NCBI GenBank assembly: GCA_027574665.1
Contig: CM050653.1
Span: 37,460,118 to 37,524,117, forward strand
Reading direction: 5' to 3'
DNA: 64,000 nt
Source: Rhynochetos jubatus
Taxonomy: Eukaryota; Chordata; Aves; Eurypygiformes; Rhynochetidae
Of this stretch, positions 1 through 10,300 are shown in pieces. The translations under genes were made by a program, and so were the position numbers. The stretch's first letter is position 1. Every line of letters begins with the position of its first letter. A model generated the notes under the pieces. The model saw only the letters and a list, made by a program, of their open reading frames with translations. It was not told the DNA's origin and did no database searches.

Positions 1-500
1 TAACCGTTGCGCGGACGCCTTTTCCCTTCCCGTTCTCCGCAGCCCCGGCCAGCATCCCCCTTCTCCCCGCCCTCCCCAGCGCAGGGGCGGCGCTGCGGCG
101 GGGCGCGCCCCGGAAGGCGGCGGCGGGCCCGGGGCTCGGGGGGCGGCGGAGGGCCCGGGATGCGGGCGGGCGGCGGGACGGCGGCGGTGGCCGCGGGGCT
201 GTTGGGGGCGGCGGCGGCCGCAGCGGCGAAGCTGGCGCTGGGGCCGGGCGGGGAGGCGGCCGGAGGCTGGGTAAGGAAGGAGGGAACGAAGGGCGCTGCT
301 CCGCCCGTACGGCGGGGTTCTTCCGGGAGGTGCCCCGCGCTTGTTTCCAGAGGGATTTGCTGGGAAAGCCGAGCCGTGACTCAGCTGGAGGGAGGGAGCT
401 GCTGGCGGGTGGGGCGAGCGGGCGGCACGGGGATGCCCGGGGCCGAACCCAGCGCTGCTAAGCCCCTGTCTCCAGCTCTGCCGTAGCAGCGGGTGTTGGC
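1..500. promoter_or_regulatory. TMEM42: CpG-rich promoter and 5' region of TMEM42
   Basis: The first half kilobase is extremely G+C-rich and full of CpG dinucleotides, unlike the rest of the window. It surrounds the first coding exon and donor of TMEM42, as expected for a housekeeping CpG-island promoter. No TATA box is visible before the ATG. An in-frame TAA lies at positions 1-3 and no in-frame ATG occurs before 160, so the coding start is well bounded if transcription begins inside the window. The exact island edges and start site were not computed. Confidence 0.75.
160..270 (+). CDS. TMEM42: TMEM42 exon 1 (coding part)
   Basis: Encodes residues 1-37, an Ala/Gly-rich first membrane segment ending in GGW. 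The donor is TGG|gtaagg at 271, phase 0. The start has G at -3. The exon lies inside the CpG-rich block. Confidence 0.85.
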
Positions 501-3500
501 ACGAGGGAGCATCCAACGCTTGTTCTCACCTTCGGCCTTTCCCTGTCTCCTTGGTTCGCTCGCCGGCGGAGCGGTTGGTTGACTTCCATGGGGCCGCTCA
601 GCTGATGTCCAGTCTGGCGAGGTCCTCCTTGGGTGTTCGCTAGGGATGACCTTAGCTTGGCTGTTTCCCAGACCTCGTTGTGCCTGGGGTGACGTGGGCC
701 TTGCTGGCCTTTCACCCCCCGAGTGGGGTGCCCTTGCCCGGGGAGGTGAGCTCCGGCGCTAGCACGGCAGAGGTGGAGGCGTACGCGCGGTTGTGTGCGA
801 AGGGGGTGATGCTGGGGTAGACGGGAGGCGCGTATGGTGAAAAACACATTGTGGGGTTGTTATTTGCATGGCAAATGGACACGTGGGCTTGAAATCCAAA
901 GGAAGACCCACGAGAGAAATGAGAGATGAAAAAAATCCAGCCTTGCCTGGGGAAAAAAGAAAATCAGCTAGGCGTGATTGTTAGAAAGGTTAGAAAGGCA
1001 AAAACTCAGCACTTGCCAATCCTGTGGATCCCTTCTGATATGTCAGAAAGGGTGGCAGGAAGGAGAATCAAACAATATAAACCCTGGCACTCTTCCTTGC
1101 CCCCCCCAAAGACTCTGCTCTGCGCTGACAGAAGAGCAGAGCATGGAATCACTGGAAACGTTGACAGCATTTTCAGTGAGGATTTCTCTCCTTTGAGATT
1201 TATAGTAATACTGCCCATGTGTTGGGGTTTTTTTGAAGGTTCTTTGACAAAGCGTCGTGTCATTGAGGTGAAGTGTTGCCAGCAGGTCGAGGGAGGTGAC
1301 CTTTGCCTCTGCTCAGCACTGGTGAGGCCACACCAGGAACACTGGATCCAGTGCTGGGCTTCCCGGTACGAAAAAAGAGATGGAGCCACTGGAGAGAGAA
1401 CAGCAAAGGGCCACGGAGATGATGGAGGGACCAGAGTGTCCCTCCTATGAGGAGAGGCTGAGAGCTGGGATGGTTCAGCCTGGAGAAGGCTCAGGGGGGA
1501 TCTCATCAATATGTGGGACCTGGGGAGGACAGAGCAAAGCTCTTTCCAGAGGTGCCCAGCGACAGGACCACAGGCAATGGGCATCAGCTGAAACGCAGGA
1601 GGTTCCCTCTGAACATCAGGAAACACCTCTTCACTGCAAGGGTGACAGCACTGGCACAGGTTGCCCAGGAAGGTGATGGAGTCTCCACCCTTGGAGATAT
1701 TCAGACACTCTCTGGACACAGTCCTGGGCAACCTGCTGCAGGAGTGGCAGGGTTGGACCAGATGGTCTCCAGAGTTCCCTTCCAACCCCAACCATGCTGT
1801 GATTCTGTGTGTTTCTTTTTTCGGGACAAATTGGTTCCTTCGGTTGCTTCTTTCAGGTCCATTCTAGGTGATAATTATGAACTAAATTAATCCGTTTAGT
1901 TGTAAAATTAGCCAAATTTTAAGTAAATGTTGTCATTTCCTTCGTAGCTTAAATTGCACAGGACCATGGTCACTTAAGCGTTTCAGAGGGCTCCCTTTAA
2001 ATCCTGCATGCTTGCTGCATTTCTGCAGAGACCCCGCAAGGCGACAGCAGTTCAAGGAATTTTGTGTTTGAGGAAGAACTGCAGAAATCTAAAATTACAA
2101 GAGCAGCCTTCACTTGCGTGGCGTGGAAAGCGGCAGCGAGTGTTATAAGCGTATTGACGCGTCTGAGAGTTGGTGACGTAGGGTAGCAGGATACTCAACA
2201 GCAGCACAAAGATGGATTTCCCGGTCAGAAGGATGTGTTGTGATGGCCCAGCCTCAGAGCGACCTGACCAGGAGGGGTCATTTCACTCAAACAAAAGCTT
2301 TCCTTTATTTTCCCTTCTCCCCTGCCAAGCTTCATCTGAAATCACTTCAGGAGTGATTCTGGATTATCTGAAATGTACACTGAAATTAATCTCCTCTTAG
2401 AAAAGCAATCAGAACAGTAATCCTTGACTCACTGGGCTGGCTCGGCTGAGCCCTTGGCAGGGAAGGAATTTATACCTCCCTCCTTCCTTGTGGGGAACAC
2501 CTGGGGATGTTCCTATCTCTCTGCCTGCATGCCATTGCAATGACCACTGCTCTGCCCAGGACGCAGAGGGACTCAACCTCTTGAAAACCTTCCAGCTAGG
2601 CATATGCCACCCACAGAGCACACTGCAGTTGGTTTCTCTGGCTCTGCAGTAGAAGAACCCATGGATTCAGGGTCACTTTTGAAGATGGCGTAGCTGCTGT
2701 GATGGTGGGAACCAGCTTTGCTCCACCAGCGATAGGCTCGCTGACTGATTCACGTCGGGCAGGACCTCCCGAGGTCTCTAGTCCAATCCCTGCACTGCGA
2801 CAGGTTGTGCATGTCCTTCTCCAGCCAAGTTGGACAGCCCATGTCTTCTGTTCTTCCTTGTATCAGATCAAAACTTCACTTGTTCCAAACTTTACTTGCT
2901 GCCTCCTGTCATATCCCAGTGCACCTCGGAGAGGAGCCTGGGCTCCATCCTCGGGTGGATGGTTGAAGACAGCGTACCTCGGTAGGCTCTTTCTGATCTG
3001 GAAACATACTGAATTAAGGTGAAACCACAGAGAATTGTTTTCCCCTCTGGTCTCTTTACTCCCAAATCTGCCTGCCCACTAGAGGTGTGTGTGCCTCTGA
3101 GCAAGGTGGAATGGTCTGGTCACACAGGTGAAGCCAGGGGGCAAACCCCATCCCGCGGTGAGCCATTACACAGCACAACGTGTCCCTTCCTCAGAGGACC
3201 GGGAGCAGCTGGGCATGGCTTGCCAGGGTGGCGGTGGAAAAGCAAAGTGCTTCACCGGTGGGAATTGTTTTGGATCATTTACCGTTGCCTTGATAAAGTT
3301 TGGAGACATTGGCCACACGTGGGGCAAAATGAGGCCAAGCACTCTAACTGTCCCTCTCTGGGATGGGGTTGGCCTCTGAGAGCTCCCGCCAGCCACCGAC
3401 CAGGGATCTGCTTTATGGCCTCTTACTCTTGCTACAACACTTGTTTCAGAAATCCCTGTGGCCTCCCCTAGCTTGTGGTTAGCAATTGCTTTTGAGTTGG

Positions 3501-5745
3501 AGGCCCCCATTGACTTGGACGGCTGGCCGGGGGCCGGTGTCACTTCTCAGCTGTGCTTGTTGGTGGCTTCACCCTACATTTTTGCGTGCTTTGAGATGAA
3601 CATGAGAGAGGTGACGGGCCACAAAGGCACGCTTGCTATGGGCTTGCCAGTGATGTCCTTGCTTTCCCTTGCCCTCATGTGCTCCTTGAGTGTTTGCAAG
3701 AGTTGTGATCTGCCTGTGATTTCCTCCCTTGGTGTCCTCAGGTCAAGTACACCCTGCCCAGGGGCTAGGGAGGTGGCCACAGCATCTGAAACAGTGGGTG
3801 TGGGGGGAGACTGCCGGTGGTGAAGGCTTTTTAGGCAAAACCCTGCCCTTTCTCCAGGCTGAGGCTGTTACATGTCTTACCAGGTCGGCTAAGGAGGGAG
3901 ATCTTCCTTGAATCTTCCTTCTAGTTGACCTTGAAGGCCCTTGAATTCAGAGGTGGTTTTGTTGTCGCTAAACGCTGGAGCAGGGAGCTCTCGGTAAATC
4001 TGCTCTCCAGCAAGTGTGCAGAGTAAGGCACGGAGCCCCTCGGCTCTCTCTTTCCTCTCAGAGGACCCCACTCGGCAGCAGTAAAGCAGGCCAGGTCACG
4101 GGAGGTGTGAGGACCAGGGGTTTGGGACCACACTGGGCTCAGCCCACATTCACAGCGGATGGATCCTGGACCACACGCAGCGCCAGCATGTACAGTGTTG
4201 GCCTTGCTTTGGCGGGGGTTAGTTGACCCTTTTTACAAGGGCCTGTAGTGACAGGATGCGGGGTAACACGTTTAAATTGAAAGTGGGGAGATTTAGATTA
4301 CATATCAGGAAGAAATTCTTCCCAGAGAAGGTGGTGAGGCACTGGGACAGGTTGCCCAGAGAAGCTGTGGATGCCCCATCCCTGGAAGTGTCCAAGGCCA
4401 GGCTGGGTGAGCAACCTGGTCTAGTGGAGGGTGTCCCTGCCCATGGCAGGGGGGTTGGAACTGGGTGGTCTTTAAGGCCCTGTCCAACCCAAAACACTCC
4501 ATGATTCTATAATTCGACCCTTTTCTGTACACCTAGCGATGAGTGAAGGGCTTTTCACTCCATGGCATATGCACCACGTTGGGAGCTGGAGAGTTTGAAA
4601 ATACAGGAGTGTTTCCCTTCCATCCTACAGCTGCCGGCGCTGCTTCGCATCGGCTGCGTGGGCTTGGCGTTGGTGTGCAACGCAGTGATGTGGACGGTCT
4701 TTGCAAAAGCCCTGCGACTGTCCTCCTCCTCAGCCTCTGCCTCTGTGACGACGACGGCCTCCAACTTCGTCTCTTCGGTGAGTAGATCCCTTTCCCAGGC
4801 GCTGAGGAGCACAGGGATGTGGGAATGGTCACACTGGACTTGACTGGTTGTAGCTCACCTCCCGGCGCAACCAGCATCACTGGCCACAGAGGGAGAGTTA
4901 CAGGCAGATGTGAAATGATTGTTATCAGGCCTCAGCTGCTCTGACAGTTGTCCAGGGCAGAGGCTGTAGGACTTTTCTGGGTTGTGCAGGAGGAAGGGCA
5001 CTGCTGCCTGGCAGCTGCAAGGTTTGCTAAACTGTTCTAATTGCCAGTGAGAGCTCGAGCTGGGAGCTTTGCTTTGTTTTGCTTTTCCTTTGCAACACCT
5101 CGCCTGTGACAAGCCAAAGCTGCCCCAGCTGGGTGTGAAGGCGCACCGCCTCTAGGGACAGCAAGAGCGTTTTTGACCCGTAGGTGTTTTCAGCTTGCTT
5201 TTCACTCTCAGCAGCTGTCCACCTTGTTTCTGTGCTCCAGCTCATGGTCAACTCATGGTGGTATCCACAACTCAGGTCAGTGAGTCCCTTTATTTTATTG
5301 ACTGGAGTTGCCCAGTTGACTGGAGATTTGACTCCCGAGAGATGCTGGGAAGGCAGCAGAGCGCACACACATCTGCTTTGGGATCACAGTATGTCTGTGC
5401 TTCCAGCCTGGATGGTGGAGTAGATCATCTCCAGCATCACCCACAGCAGCTGTTTCCGTTGGTGGTCCCAGCAGGAATTTCCTCAAGCAGTCTTTTTTCC
5501 AGGGCCAGCTCTCCCAGCAGAAGCCCCCACAGCTCTGGCAGCACAGGGAAGCTTTGTGGTGGCTCAGCCCAGCAAAGCTTTGTCTCTTTCTTTTCCTTCA
5601 GGCCATTCTGGGAAAACTTCTCTTTGGGGAGACGTGGACGCCTCTGTGGTGGATTGGCCTTGCCATGACGCTCTGCGGCCTCGCACTGCTGCACACGGCT
5701 GCGCCCCGGCTGGCATGGCTCCCAGCGGAGAAGAAGGAGACGTGA
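160..5745 (+). CDS. TMEM42: TMEM42, transmembrane protein 42 (3 coding exons)
   Basis: Joining 160-270, 4631-4777 and 5602-5745 gives 133 residues with both introns in phase 0. The protein is a small multi-pass membrane protein resembling half of an EamA/drug-metabolite-transporter fold. Four hydrophobic stretches are visible: about residues 7-27 (very Ala/Gly-rich), 44-62, 70-93 and 100-118. The recognisable core is the NAVMWT motif (54-59), then SNFVSS (81-86), then the LFGE motif (93-96). It ends in a short basic/acidic tail, EKKET. Mammalian TMEM42 is longer at the N-terminus (159 aa in human as I recall); here an in-frame stop at 1-3 and the lack of another in-frame ATG make 160 the first usable start. 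Its position directly upstream of TGM4 matches mammalian synteny. The molecular function is not established. Confidence 0.9.
1285..1811 (+). mobile_element. CR1 LINE 3' fragment
   Basis: The segment follows the CR1 3' region in order: 'ggtgaggcc', 'gaggagaggctgagagctgg', 'ttcagcctggagaagg', 'ccagcgacagg', 'catcaggaa', 'ggttgcccag', 'ccttggagatattca', and a tail ending in 'tgtgattctgtg'. It is 5'-truncated, as CR1 copies usually are, and carries substitutions and small indels, so it is an old copy. The end points are approximate. Confidence 0.85.
2755..2920 (-). mobile_element. possible decayed CR1 fragment
   Basis: The stretch 'cctcccgaggtctctagtcc' resembles the antisense CR1 tail (ggaggtctctagtccaacccc), but similarity fades quickly on both sides. 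A repeat-library search would be needed to accept it. Confidence 0.3.
4225..4510 (+). mobile_element. CR1 LINE 3' fragment
   Basis: It begins near the CR1 motif 'tttttacaagggcctgtagt', continues through 'ggaagaaattcttccc' and 'gcaacctggtctagtggagg', and ends in 'tgattctat'. The order of motifs and the polarity identify a 5'-truncated plus-strand CR1. It lies about 120 bp before TMEM42 exon 2. Confidence 0.9.
4631..4777 (+). CDS. TMEM42: TMEM42 exon 2
   Basis: Encodes residues 38-86 in phase 0 on both sides. The acceptor is catcctacag and the donor is TCG|gtgagt. It carries the conserved NAVMWT segment and the Ser/Thr-rich start of the third membrane helix (SASVTTTASNFVSS). Confidence 0.92.
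4778..5601 (+). other. TMEM42: TMEM42 intron 2
   Basis: An 824-bp intron with gtgagt...ccttcag ends. I see no repeat or coding feature in it. Confidence 0.85.
5602..5745 (+). CDS. TMEM42: TMEM42 exon 3 (terminal)
   Basis: Encodes residues 87-133 and the TGA stop at 5743-5745. It holds the LFGE motif and the last membrane helix (WWIGLAMTLCGLALL). The acceptor is ccttcag|GCC, phase 0. Confidence 0.92.
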   Translation, partial: AILGKLLFGETWTPLWWIGLAMTLCGLALLHTAAPRLAWLPAEKKET

Positions 5746-8409
5746 TGGCTGCTGGAGGGGACATGGTGCCGTGACAGTGTCCGCAGTCCCCAGCTGACTC
5801 CAGGCATGCTAGCCACGGACCTGCTAAGCCCTGCTCGGCTGCTGATCTGCAGAATCGCAAAGTCACGCTGGCCGCATCTTTCCTGGCAGGTCGGCGGTGG
5901 CATGGTGGCAGTGACAGCTGCGGGGGGAGCTGGTCCACTCTGAGTCAGTGTCGTGGAAATCAGGGCCAGAGGCTTATCAGCCACTCCTCCTCTTCACACC
6001 CTGTGGCTGTGGAGCTTTCCCACTTAGGGGAAGGCTGAAAGTAAACATGGTGGCTGTGGAAGGTGCCTGTGCATCAGTACTTTTCCGTAAGAGGACCCAT
6101 CCTAAAATAGAAGAGCAGTCAGAAGTAGACACTGAAGGCAGCTGATATTCCTGCTCCTCTGTCGCTGCTTCTCGAAATGGCTCCATGCCTGCCGCTGCCT
6201 GTAAGGCTGCGGAGCCTTCCATTAATTCCTTCAGCTTCCCCTATCTGTCACACGCACCTTTTAACTTGCCATTTGTATCTGGTGCCTGTAATTGCCACTT
6301 ACCCATTCCTGACATGTTACTCACTGTAAGGTTGCTGCTCTTTCCTTGAAACTCCTAACCAGGCTGGAGTTTTGAGCACCATTCCTGCTGAGTGTAGGTC
6401 ATACTGTAATTTTGGGACAATATGACAGGCTGCGTGTGACCAGTCAGCCACTTTCACTAAGAGGGTCCATGCTCAACACATCCCCGCTCCTCACTGAAGT
6501 GGGCAGTTGCTTTAATGTTGGGTAAAATGGAGTTTCTCAGGCAACGTGGTTTTTTTACACCTCTGGGTGATGCTGGTTCCCATTCGTGCCAGCCCATGTT
6601 CATTCCCATCCAGCAGATCTCTGGTACCCACACGTGGTAAATTTTGTGTCGGTGATGATTCTGTGTTCAGGATGAGATGCCCGTCGACACGGTGCACGTG
6701 TCAGGAATCACCATGTCTAAGGTACCGACTTCTCTCCCCTGTCCACACATGTTTTTTTGCTTGGAAATTTTTTAGTTGCAATCCCAATCGCGAAATACAG
6801 TGATGCCTATATGTATACATCATGCTGGTGATACCGCTTGTTTGCTCTGGGCCTGCCAGGTTGTCTCTGTCTTCTTGTAACCACAGAAATGTGAGTCAGG
6901 GTTGTGGCGTGTGCAGAAAACCTAGGGACACATCGCTGCCAGCCTCCCTATCAGAACCTGTCAGGTTTGTCATGACCGGCAGACCTGCGCCAGGTCCAGC
7001 AAGAGTGTAAAAATAGATTTGTGGGTGGAAATGCCACTGGACCTGGGTTCGTGCCTTTTCCTTCTTCGTATCAGAAAGACAAAAAGTGTCTCCAGAAGAG
7101 GCCGGGAGCTGTTTGCTCCGAGTCCCCTGCTTTGGGACACCATCCTGGCTCATCACATCTGGCAGCCGTGTCCCAGGAGGGGCAGAGCTTTCGCCTTTCC
7201 CCTCAGTGCGCTCGCTCGTAAGGCTTCCCCCCCAAGGAGGGGAGCGGCATACGCAGCGGGGAAGAGGGCAGAGCTCTCCGAGTGCCTTTCCTGCTTCCCC
7301 ACATGGGTCTTTGGGAGGTGCTCTTTGGGTAGCAGCGGCGGTAGAAAAAGTGGGACGCGTCCAGCCGCGTGGGAAACTGGGGCTTAGCGTGGTGACCCGG
7401 CATCCCGCATAGGTCTGGGGAGATGAAATGCAGGAGCTAGGCAGTTCTGAGTACATCAGGTCTCCCTAGACCTTCCTGCGTGATGGGGAAATAATGAAGG
7501 CTGCAAGCCTGATTTGTTTGCCCTTGTCATTAACTCTCAGACAGCCGCAAGCCGTGGCCGCCTTTGCGCTAGCGGCAGGAGTACCGGACTCCCTCCTCTC
7601 TGGTTAATTTGGCTGTTGCGTCTCCTCTTAACAAGCCTTTTGGAAAGTTTTTTTTTTCAGGTGGACTGTCTCAAAACTGACATTTCTTTATTACAGTTGT
7701 TGTCGGAGGTCAAGGTGTAGGAGGTGTTTGCACACGTGCAGACCGTGTGGGCAGCGTTTTGCTTGGTGACGCTCACTTTTAAGGCGGAAGAACATAAACC
7801 AGGGCTGTAAATGCGCTGTCGTAAATACTTCAAGGTGGGAACGGAAACAAGTTTTCCTCCAGTTCCTGTGGGAGGAAAATATTGCGGATAAGGTGTGTTT
7901 TTTTGGCAGAATCCTTCTCCTCTATGTACACAGGGTTTGGCCCCACGTCTGCCAGGGTTGCTCATCAGCATGGGGCCGAGGCTGCGATCACCGTAGGGCA
8001 GAGCAGTGCGCTTCTGGTAAATGGTTTGTGTGTGCTCATGCGAAATGGGGCTGGAGGCGATCTCAAAAAGGGGTGCCAGCATTTCCAAATTAAAACACTG
8101 CAGCGCTCAGCGGCTGAAATTTAATGTTTACAGGTGTTTTAGTACACACACACAAACGCACAAAGAAGTAATGTGAGACTAATGAGCGTGTTTGAAGAGT
8201 GAGCAGTTCAGATGTGGTAGAACTTACAAGGTGGTGGAAGGTCATGGCCAACCCTAAAGCCTTGGTTTACTGGGGCAGAAGGTGGGTTATCCTTACGCGG
8301 GAACGACAGTAGTGTGCTTGCGTGGAGTTTTCGCATGGTCGAGCCAAGGTACTCTTAGAGAAGAGTCACAGGCACACATTTCCACTCAGATTCCGGCGAA
8401 ATACACTTT

Positions 8410-8540
8410 TCATAGAATCATAGAACAGTTTGGGTTGGAAGGGACCTTAAAGACCATCTAGTTCCAACCCCCCTGCCATGGGCAGGGACACCCTCCACTA
8501 GACCAGGTTGCTCCAAGCCTCAGCCAGCCTGGCCTTGCAC
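8410..8540 (-). mobile_element. CR1 LINE 3' tail fragment (antisense)
   Basis: It starts with 'tcatagaatcatagaacagt' and runs through 'ttggaagggaccttaaagac' and 'gccatgggcagggacaccc' to 'agcctggcctt'. This is the reverse complement of the last ~130 bp of CR1. The copy is short and 5'-truncated. Confidence 0.92.
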
Positions 8541-9927
8541 ATCTCCTAGGGGTTTTCTGTAATGAGTTTTTCCTGCACCTTCCCCTCGTTCTCAAGCACA
8601 ACCCTAATTTTTGAGCATCTTGTTCCTCAGATTTTCCTCAAGGAGGACTATATCATGTCACACTTTAAACAGAATAAGCAGGGGCATGGTTAACGGAAGG
8701 GCTCACAATGTCGCTCATGAAGATTGAGGTAAGTATTCTTGAATTCATGGTGGGAAGCTTTTGAAAAATCTGTTGTATAAACAAGGTCCAAGAGTATTGT
8801 ATTCGAAGGTAAATAATACCTTGTATACCTTTACAAGGAACAAAGCCAAAAGAAATTATAGCTGCAGTTGAACCTTAAAGCGTAGTTTGACTGATTAGAT
8901 AAGGAACTACACATAAGACCTAATAAATAACCCTGTTGTCATACACAAGGAGCCACTGAAACTTGGAAGGTTTGTACAGCATCTCGGTCACAGCACATAT
9001 CAACTTGAAGGATGGTATGTTTGCCTGGGTGGTAAGTGGTAGAATGTAGTGGATGCAATAGATAAGATCGATAGATTGTTCCTCCAAGTTTGGTACATTT
9101 AAAATTTCCAAAGAATTTGATTCAGTGCCTTGTGTTGATCCTTCAGAGACCCTAAATACTGTCGCATTGCTAGAGTGTCACACACACACATAATTCCACT
9201 AAAATATTGCAAGCAGTGGGGTATTTTTGAAGGAGGAAGTCATGGTGACTCAACACACCCAGGAGTGGTGCCATGTCTTTGACCTTGACTGTCACAAAAA
9301 AGCCACGAAGTTACAAAGAAATGGGAACTAATCCTGACGTGCTCGTGGTGCCAGGTGCCCTGTTCACATTCTGCAGAAGAGCAGCAGCAAGCCTTCACTT
9401 CGGGGGGATCCAAGAGCTGCAGAGGGGTGTCACACAGAGAGGGCACTCATCCACAGTGCAAACATCACAATGCCTGCAGTGCGCTTGGTCTCGGAGCAAA
9501 ATCTGGGGTGAGCTCAAGTCTGTGGTAAAAGTCATCCCAGGAGAGCTGGGAGTTTGCCTCTAAAAATCAAGTGTGTATGGGGGGGTGGTGCGTTTCACCA
9601 CCTCACTTTTTAAAGGAAAGGATTGCAAGAAGACAGCATTTCTGCAAATGTGGTCGTGAGGAAGAAACAGAGTATTTTAGATCATAAAGCAACACCTTCC
9701 AGCTTCAGGCGCAAGGTGGTTGTTGGGCGAGGTGTTTCAGTGCCCTTTCTAAAGCAGGTCTGTTTCTAGATCCTTTAACACCAAAAAAAAAAGGTCCAAA
9801 TCTGAAAAGTACAAAATCTGAAAAGGGGTCCTGGGCCATGGCGGGGAGGCCCCAGGGGTTGGGCAGAGGCAGTCGGTCCCAGTGCTGGCCTCAGGGCCCT
9901 GATACAGTCTACGGCTCTACCTGGGGT

Positions 9928-10300
9928 GTTGTTCCCAGTGCTGGATCCCCCAGTTCAAGAGGGGTATTGGGAAACTGGTCTGGCATAAGGATACCAAGAT
10001 GGCAGGGGCCTACGAGAAGAGGCTGAGGGATGTGGGATTGTTGGAAATAAGGAGGCTAAGGAATAGCCTAATAGCAGCCAACAGGTGCTTGGAGAGGAGC
10101 TACAGAGGCACTGGGGCCAAGCTCTGCTCCCTAGAAATGGCCGGAACAAGAAGAGGCAACAGGCACAGGTTATGTTTTCTGAGTTTCATCAGGGGATAAA
10201 GCTGTCCCCAGGAGCCAGTTGCCCAGAGAGGCAGCAGAAATCAATGGAGGCTTTAGAGGCTCAGCTAGCCAAGACCTCAACTGACCCAATCTAGTGTTGC
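9928..10300 (+). mobile_element. old, decayed CR1 3' fragment
   Basis: Degenerate but ordered CR1 motifs are visible: 'cccagtgctgga', 'gagaagaggctgaggga', 'agcctaatagcagcc', 'gaggagctacagaggcactg', 'caagctctgctcc', 'agaggcaacaggcacag', 'agttgcccagagagg'. Several internal stretches are missing and the tail is lost. The boundaries are approximate. Confidence 0.7.

Larger units (their letters stand above)
271..4630 (+). other. TMEM42: TMEM42 intron 1
   Basis: A 4.36-kb intron with canonical gt...ag ends. It holds two plus-strand CR1 3' fragments (about 1285-1811 and 4225-4510). A weak minus-oriented CR1-like stretch may start around 2760. The rest shows no coding signal beyond short chance ORFs. 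Confidence 0.8.

Noticed and set aside
7-486. 159-codon frame through the window start as a single-exon protein
   Set aside because: Its first codon is TTG, not ATG. The real coding part starts at the internal ATG (160) and stops at the donor at 271, where the protein continues in TMEM42 exon 2.
1006-1791. 261-codon minus-strand ORF
   Set aside because: Most of it is the antisense of the CR1 copy at 1285-1811, and it shows no independent coding signature.
6896-7456. 186-codon minus-strand ORF in the TMEM42-TGM4 spacer
   Set aside because: No known family, overlapping frames on both strands, and no splice or poly(A) context; treated as chance.
8922-8927. AATAAA as the TMEM42 poly(A) signal
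   Set aside because: It is 3.2 kb past the stop codon with an intervening CR1 copy and no supporting downstream element; possible but not supported.
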